Source: an uncultured Lachnoclostridium sp.
GTDB lineage: Bacteria; Bacillota; Clostridia; Lachnospirales; Lachnospiraceae
Direction of reading: 5' to 3'
Assembly: GCA_930986645.1 (NCBI GenBank)
Contig: CAKNJS010000013.1
Coordinates: 1-55,618, forward strand
Length of the DNA stretch: 55,618 bases
In this document: piece by piece, positions 51,815-55,618 of the stretch
Layout: the number at the start of each line of letters is the position of its first letter
Numbering within the stretch: position 1 is the stretch's first letter
Notes under the pieces: generated by a model
What the model was told of the DNA's origin: nothing
Databases searched by the model: none
Seen by the model: the letters and a program-made list of their open reading frames with translations, nothing else
Made by a program: the position numbers and the translations under genes

Positions 51815-52465
51815 ATGGCGGATAAGAAAAGTGCGGTCAGACTTGTAAAGGTGTCAAAATCATTTAAAAAAGAAAAAGTCTTAAAAAGTATTACGCATAC
51901 ATTTGAGCGGGGCAAGATTCATGGGATTATGGGATTTAATGGCTCGGGGAAAACAGTGATGTTTAAATGTATCTGCGGTTTTTTAAAACCGGATGCGGGA
52001 GCAATATGGGTTCAGGGCAAACAGATCGGAAAGGATATTGATTTTCCGAAATCTGTAGGTATGATTATTGAAAATCCGGGATTCCTGCCGCATTTAAGCG
52101 GTTACGCCAATCTTAAACGGCTGGCCGATATTCAGAAGAAAATCGGACCGGAAGAGATCAAAGAAGCAATGGCAAAAACAGGTCTCGATCCGTTTTCAAA
52201 GAAAAAGGCAGGACAGTATTCATTGGGGATGAGGGAACGTCTGGGAATCGCACAGGCAATTATGGAAGATCCCGATCTCCTTATTTTAGATGAACCGTTT
52301 AACGGCTTGGACAAGCGGGGCGCAGATGAGGTGTGCGGTCTGTTAGATGAACTGCGCGCAAGGGGGAAGACAATCTTGATTGCAGCGCATAATATGCCTG
52401 AGATTGAGTATCTTTGTGATACTATTTCTGAAATGGATGCGGGAAGATTAACTCAAATAAAATAG
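51815..52465 (+). CDS. ABC ATP-binding protein of the lipoprotein module
   Basis: 216 residues, a minimal ABC domain: Walker A GFNGSGKTV (near 40), a degenerate signature YSLGMRERL near 130, Walker B LLILDEPFNGLD and the switch His in AAHNMPEIE. The degenerate signature is common in exporters of the bacitracin/lantibiotic-immunity type. It closes the TCS-lipoprotein-ABC run that starts at 46278. After this gene the base composition turns noticeably AT-rich. Confidence 0.9.
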   Translation: MADKKSAVRLVKVSKSFKKEKVLKSITHTFERGKIHGIMGFNGSGKTVMFKCICGFLKPDAGAIWVQGKQIGKDIDFPKSVGMIIENPGFLPHLSGYANLKRLADIQKKIGPEEIKEAMAKTGLDPFSKKKAGQYSLGMRERLGIAQAIMEDPDLLILDEPFNGLDKRGADEVCGLLDELRARGKTILIAAHNMPEIEYLCDTISEMDAGRLTQIK

Positions 52466-52501
52466 AAGCGTAAAGTTAGATATCTAAAAGGACTAAGTGG
52501 A

Positions 52502-53236
52502 ATGCATATGCTGTCTAAAAAAAGTTATTTTTAATCTATTTCCTAACAGTCATTTTGCTGCCGATGATATTAATAGCGTGTAAACAGCAAGAATATATAA
52601 AAGATAGGAATTTATTATATTTCTGATATGTCAAAAGGGCTTCAAGCCAGATGGAAACTTAATAAAGAGGATGAGGCAAAAGTAGGATTTGATGAAATTC
52701 TTGTCAACAGCGAAGAATATCAGGAAATGATGAATAATTATATCCAAGCAGAGTTAGATTATGTTGAAAAATATCAGAACGAAAAATTTGAAGATAGTAA
52801 CTTGCAAGAAATTGCAGTAAAATATGTGAACCTGTTAAAACAGCATAAAGATGCTTGTCAATATATGACAGATGATTATGATAAATATTTGGAAGAATTT
52901 CAGCAGACGTTAAATGATTTTTTGACTAATTCTCAATTAGTTACTGAACAAGAAAATGCAGAGGCTGCTATTCAAAAAATGATTGACACTATACAGTTTG
53001 AAGAAGTAGAAGATAACGGAGGATATAAAACTTATCGGGCAGTTGTTGAAAATACAACAGGGATTGATTTTGACACATTAAATATTACTATTAATCTATT
53101 AAATAGTGATGGTGTGATTGTAGAGACAGCATATGATAATGTTAGTGCTTTCGCACAGGGGGCAAAAGTACAATTCGAATTTATGACTGATAAGGAATTT
53201 ACATCTACACAAGTATCCGTTGATTGGTGGGAATGA
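52502..53236 (+). pseudogene. Frameshifted lipoprotein gene
   Basis: The intact reading frame 52628-53236 (202 residues, acidic N-terminal helices, then a beta domain ending DKEFTSTQVSVDWWE) lacks a plausible start region. Just upstream the codons for a lipoprotein signal are readable but broken: ATG at 52502/52508 gives MLSKKSYF, one frame shift leads to ...FLTVILLPMILIAC (lipobox LIAC), and a stop at 52624 plus a second shift bring it back to the frame of the long part. Two compensating one-base changes suggest a decaying lipoprotein gene, or sequence errors. AT-rich; neighbours are accessory. Confidence 0.6.
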
Positions 53237-53254
53237 GTCTATAATTAATATGAA

Positions 53255-53290
53255 AGCGTCAGTATTTCTGCTGGCGCTTAAATTTTCTCG
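53255..53290 (+). terminator. Terminator after the broken lipoprotein gene
   Basis: AAGCGTCAG (53255-53263) pairs with CTGGCGCTT (53272-53280), one G-T wobble, followed by AAATTTTC. A promoter-like TTGTGT / GATAAT pair (53303-53332, 18-base spacing) follows for the next gene. Confidence 0.7.
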
Positions 53291-53381
53291 TAATCCTATA
53301 TATTGTGTGCTAAAATACGATTAGTAGATAATGTGGTGTTATCTGGAATGGGCATGAAGAAATAGAGGGGGATTTCATGCT

Positions 53382-54101
53382 ATGGATGAAAATGAAAAAT
53401 ACGAAATGATCAAGTGTCCATATTGCCAAAAAGACGTGACACACATTGAGGGAACAGACTATATATGCCCTTACTGCGGAAAGTCTTTGAAAGATCAGCC
53501 AGAGAAAGAATCAAAACTGCAGAAAGTAAAGCAGTATATTCTCAGGAACAAAGTATTAGTGGCTATTATGGCCTGCCTTGTTATTATTATACTAGGGATG
53601 AGTGGTGCTGTATCATCTGCTGTAAATGAACAAGAGCTGATGTCAGATCAACTGCTGGAGCAGACAGAACAATATGAAGATTTACAAAGCAAGTCTGATA
53701 TTTTGTCTGCCCAGTATGACGATTTGACCGACGCTTATGACACTTTACAGGCTGAAATTGCAAACTATCAGGATCAGCAGGAAACGATAGATACTCTGAA
53801 TACTCAGCTTACTGAGTTGCGAGAAAAGTGTGATACTCTTTCAGCAGAAAATGAGGAGCTAAAATCACAAGTATCATCTTTACAGACTAAAGCATCAAGC
53901 ACATCTTCATCATCAAGCAGCAGTACGAGTAGTTCCAGCTTAAGTAATGATTCAGGTGGAGGAATGGTGTGGTTGTCTGCAACAGGATCAAAATATCATA
54001 GTATTCCGGACTGCGGGAACATGAATCCGAATACTGCAAGACAGGTATCGAGGTCATCTGCTGAAGCACAGGGGTATGATGCGTGTAGTAAGTGTTGGTA
54101 G
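53382..54101 (+). CDS. Membrane protein with two zinc-binding ends
   Basis: 239 residues: an N-terminal zinc ribbon (CPYCQKDVTHIEGTDYICPYCG over residues about 12-33), one membrane helix (about 58-78), a coiled coil with heptads rich in Gln/Leu/Glu (about 82-165), a Ser-rich linker, and a C-terminal domain ending in YHSIPDCGNMN and GYDACSKCW. That last module, His/Cys with CxxC, resembles the small Ada-like zinc motif attached to secreted nucleases. Ribosome site GAGGGGG. AT-rich, probably horizontally acquired with its neighbour. No function known. Confidence 0.78.
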   Translation: MDENEKYEMIKCPYCQKDVTHIEGTDYICPYCGKSLKDQPEKESKLQKVKQYILRNKVLVAIMACLVIIILGMSGAVSSAVNEQELMSDQLLEQTEQYEDLQSKSDILSAQYDDLTDAYDTLQAEIANYQDQQETIDTLNTQLTELREKCDTLSAENEELKSQVSSLQTKASSTSSSSSSSTSSSSLSNDSGGGMVWLSATGSKYHSIPDCGNMNPNTARQVSRSSAEAQGYDACSKCW

Positions 54102-54113
54102 GGAGGAGACAAA

Positions 54114-55148
54114 ATGCTATTAACAACAGGCTATAATTTTGACGGGTATAAAATAACAAGTTATTTGAATGTTATATCAGCAGAAGTGGTATTGGGAACA
54201 GGTATTTTTAGTTCTTTGGGTTCTCAGTTCGCAGACCTTACGGGAACAAGAAGTGGATCATATGAAAGAAAGCTGGAAAGCGCAAAGGAAAATGCTTTAA
54301 ATGAATTAAAAAAGCAAGCAGAATTTTTAGGTGGAAATGCAATTATCGGAATAGATATTGATTATACTACATTTACGTCTGATATACTTGGAGTTGTTGC
54401 AAATGGGACTGCAGTAGTAATTGAACCAGAGGAGTCAACAGTAAGCAACGAAAAATACATACCTGTATTGTCATATAATACAAAATTACCCTTTAATATT
54501 TGTAATGTTGTTTTAAGAGCAGATGATATTTTTCAAAATTACAGTGCTGCATTGGAGATTAAAAGTTATAATGATGCAGGAAAAATAAAAGCCATTATAT
54601 CAGATATAGAGTTTAAAACTATTTTCAATGAAAATATAAACTTGAAAGAGTATATTTTTGCAGTCAACCAAAAATATGATGACTTATTATATTCAACTGA
54701 TTTTATAAAAGTTTCCTGTGATCAATTACGTATTGATTTGATTCAAAAGGCATATGTTATAGTTAAAAAGGTGATTTATTCTGGTGATGAAACAATAATT
54801 GATATGGAAGATACTATTGAGCAGAATCAAATTTCTCAAATACCAGTTAATCAATTAGAAGCATTGAGACAGAATTACGGACGAGATGTCATGTGTAATA
54901 CGCAGGTTGCGGAATATTCATGGATATGCTATTGCGGAATGGAAAATAGCCGCAGAGTAATTGAATGTGAGAGATGTCATAGGAAAGACAATAGTATAAA
55001 AAAATCGACATCATTAGAAGATAGCGTATTAAAGGGAAATATAATAGATACGGCTATATCCAAGAAAACCGCAAGAGAAATTTATGAATATGTATCCAGT
55101 CTTAATATGAAAGAACTTGAAGATTGTTGTGGTCAAGCGTTTTTGTAA
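54114..55148 (+). CDS. YbjQ-like (PF01906) protein with zinc ribbon
   Basis: 344 residues. The first 110 are a YbjQ/UPF0145-type domain (TSYLNVISAEVVLGTG, then NALNELKKQAEFLGGNAIIGIDIDY). A middle beta region of unknown type follows, then a C-terminal zinc ribbon (CYCGMENSRRVIECERCHRK, near 276-295). Start is 12 bases after the previous stop with ribosome site GGGAGGAG. The last codons run into the presumed outer end of an insertion sequence (TGTAACACTTG), so the native C-terminus may be missing. Low GC. Confidence 0.76.
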   Translation: MLLTTGYNFDGYKITSYLNVISAEVVLGTGIFSSLGSQFADLTGTRSGSYERKLESAKENALNELKKQAEFLGGNAIIGIDIDYTTFTSDILGVVANGTAVVIEPEESTVSNEKYIPVLSYNTKLPFNICNVVLRADDIFQNYSAALEIKSYNDAGKIKAIISDIEFKTIFNENINLKEYIFAVNQKYDDLLYSTDFIKVSCDQLRIDLIQKAYVIVKKVIYSGDETIIDMEDTIEQNQISQIPVNQLEALRQNYGRDVMCNTQVAEYSWICYCGMENSRRVIECERCHRKDNSIKKSTSLEDSVLKGNIIDTAISKKTAREIYEYVSSLNMKELEDCCGQAFL

Positions 55149-55256
55149 CACTTGTGGCTAAAAAATATCGATTTATGCAATTCGAGCTTGATATGGTGTT
55201 TGATACCCATTGAAACTATGAGGGCGCACATGATTATACGTGACATATGCAAATTC
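55145..55256 (-). pseudogene. 3' remnant of an rve-type transposase (IS3-like)
   Basis: On the minus strand 55253 down to the stop at 55173-55175 encodes 26 residues containing YNHVRPHSFNGYQTPYQAR, the hallmark C-terminal end of an integrase-core (DDE) transposase of the IS3/IS481 group. Everything upstream of it has been replaced by the IS256-type element. The stretch from 55145 to 55172, beginning TGTAAC, is probably its terminal sequence, ending in the preceding gene. Confidence 0.72.
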
Positions 55257-55568
55257 GAGTGTGTGAAACTTTTTCTGTAAATATGTAACTGAAAGGTTCT
55301 TCTATGATAAAATCTAATTCATAGGAGGGCCTTTTATTATGGCAAAACAAAAGAAACCTGTACATCGAGTACAAATGACAGAGGGTAAACGCAACATTAT
55401 CCATCAATTACTGGAAGAATACGATATCCAGACGGCAGATGATATTCAGGAAGCTTTAAAAGACCTGCTTGGCGGAACTATTAAAGAAATGATGGAAGCC
55501 GAAATGGATGATCATCTCGGATATGAAAAATCTGAACGTTCTGACAATGATGATTACCGGAATGGTAT
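55257..55568 (+). mobile_element. 5' end of an IS256-family insertion sequence
   Basis: Begins near GAGTGTGTGAAAC (55257-55269), a plausible terminal repeat at the point where the older transposase remnant stops. It includes the leader hairpin and the first part of the transposase gene, and is cut off at about 55568 by the start of another element. The same 5' end occurs as a relic at 46119-46205. Confidence 0.8.
55293..55333 (+). promoter_or_regulatory. Leader hairpin masking the transposase ribosome site
   Basis: AAGGTTCTTCTATG (55293-55306) pairs, with G-U wobbles, with CATAGGAGGGCCTT (55320-55333), so the ribosome site AGGAGGG (55323-55329) lies inside the stem, ten bases before the ATG at 55339. 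Transcripts entering from outside would fold and block translation, as in other IS families. A TTTTATTAT tract follows, so it may also terminate. Confidence 0.7.
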
Positions 55569-55587
55569 TAGCGTCGGGTTAAAATAA
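55339..55587 (+). pseudogene. Truncated IS256-family (Mutator) transposase
   Basis: The first 75 or so residues are a standard N-terminus of an IS256-type transposase (GTIKEMMEAEMDDHLGYEK, RSDNDDYRNG). After NG the frame departs from the family and stops within eight codons, where the sequence becomes another element's end. A full-length member has about 400 residues, so the catalytic DDE core is missing or lies beyond the inserted DNA. Excellent ribosome site TAGGAGGG. Confidence 0.88.
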
Positions 55588-55618
55588 CCATCTAGTGTCA
55601 GGCTAAAATAGCCAATCC
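55569..55618. mobile_element. IS21-like terminus with tandem binding repeats
   Basis: Two imperfect direct repeats of 24-25 bases sit side by side: TAGCGTCGGGTTAAAATAACC at 55569 and TAGTGTCAGGCTAAAATAGCC at 55593 (each quoted in part). Each contains its own small palindrome (GGTT/AACC, GGCT/AGCC). Tandem repeats of this kind mark the ends of IS21-family elements. It interrupts the IS256 transposase and continues out of the window. Confidence 0.6.

Overview
The window looks like a chromosomal segment of a Gram-positive anaerobe of the Clostridia, most likely a Lachnospiraceae gut bacterium. The signs are AGGAGG-type ribosome binding sites, moderate GC content, a perfect CIRCE/HrcA operator in front of htpG, LytTR/GHKL two-component systems, a circularly permuted family 3 glycosidase, DUF-type proteins typical of that family, and several gut-Firmicute IS elements. 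No rRNA, tRNA or CRISPR array was seen.

Layout. (1) 75-7576: a GPH-type sugar symporter, a surface-anchored permuted GH3 glycosidase and a small membrane protein, then a LytTR/GHKL regulator pair behind a strong terminator and a block of GC-rich hairpins. (2) 7600-13530: housekeeping genes (acylphosphatase, proC, trxB), a 425-bp inverted-repeat-bounded element, a PucR-like regulator with a small membrane protein, the CUT1 ATPase UgpC/MsmX, and a cyclophilin. (3) 13556-15879: the HrcA-controlled chaperone htpG. (4) 15897-27688: a divergent locus made of an XRE-type regulator plus a small protein on the minus strand and, on the plus strand, a HerA/VirB4-like ATPase, a ParB-like coiled protein with repeats, a cytoplasmic-looking Ig-fold protein, a zinc-ribbon M48 metalloprotease and a membrane-anchored C-type-lectin-like protein. 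This conserved-looking but unnamed combination is the best candidate for an undescribed system. (5) 27740-36759: one long chain of tightly packed genes from a good promoter: a surface O-acylation module (SGNH hydrolase, DUF4358 protein, MBOAT acyltransferase, DHHW protein), then rluF, ligA, a DUF1538 membrane protein and a double PII-like protein. (6) 36787-42458: a ClpX-family ATPase, a clostridial subtilase on the minus strand, a 240-bp palindromic repeat block, a LEA-like zinc-ribbon protein overlapping a divergent signal peptidase II homologue, and a HAD phosphatase. (7) 42619-52465: two export/sensing modules, an ECF sigma operon with an ABC exporter, then a LytTR/GHKL pair followed by a lipoprotein, two permeases and an ABC ATPase. 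An IS256 5'-end scar separates them. (8) 52502-55618: an AT-rich accessory tail with a frameshifted lipoprotein, two zinc-binding proteins and a stack of nested insertion-sequence fragments (rve-type transposase remnant, IS256 5' end, IS21-like terminus).

How the parts fit: most of the window is envelope biology (sugar uptake and trimming, surface acylation, lipoprotein/ABC stress modules, proteases) mixed with housekeeping genes. Functions are family-based inferences from sequence read by eye; no database search was run. Start codons were chosen by Shine-Dalgarno position where several were possible.
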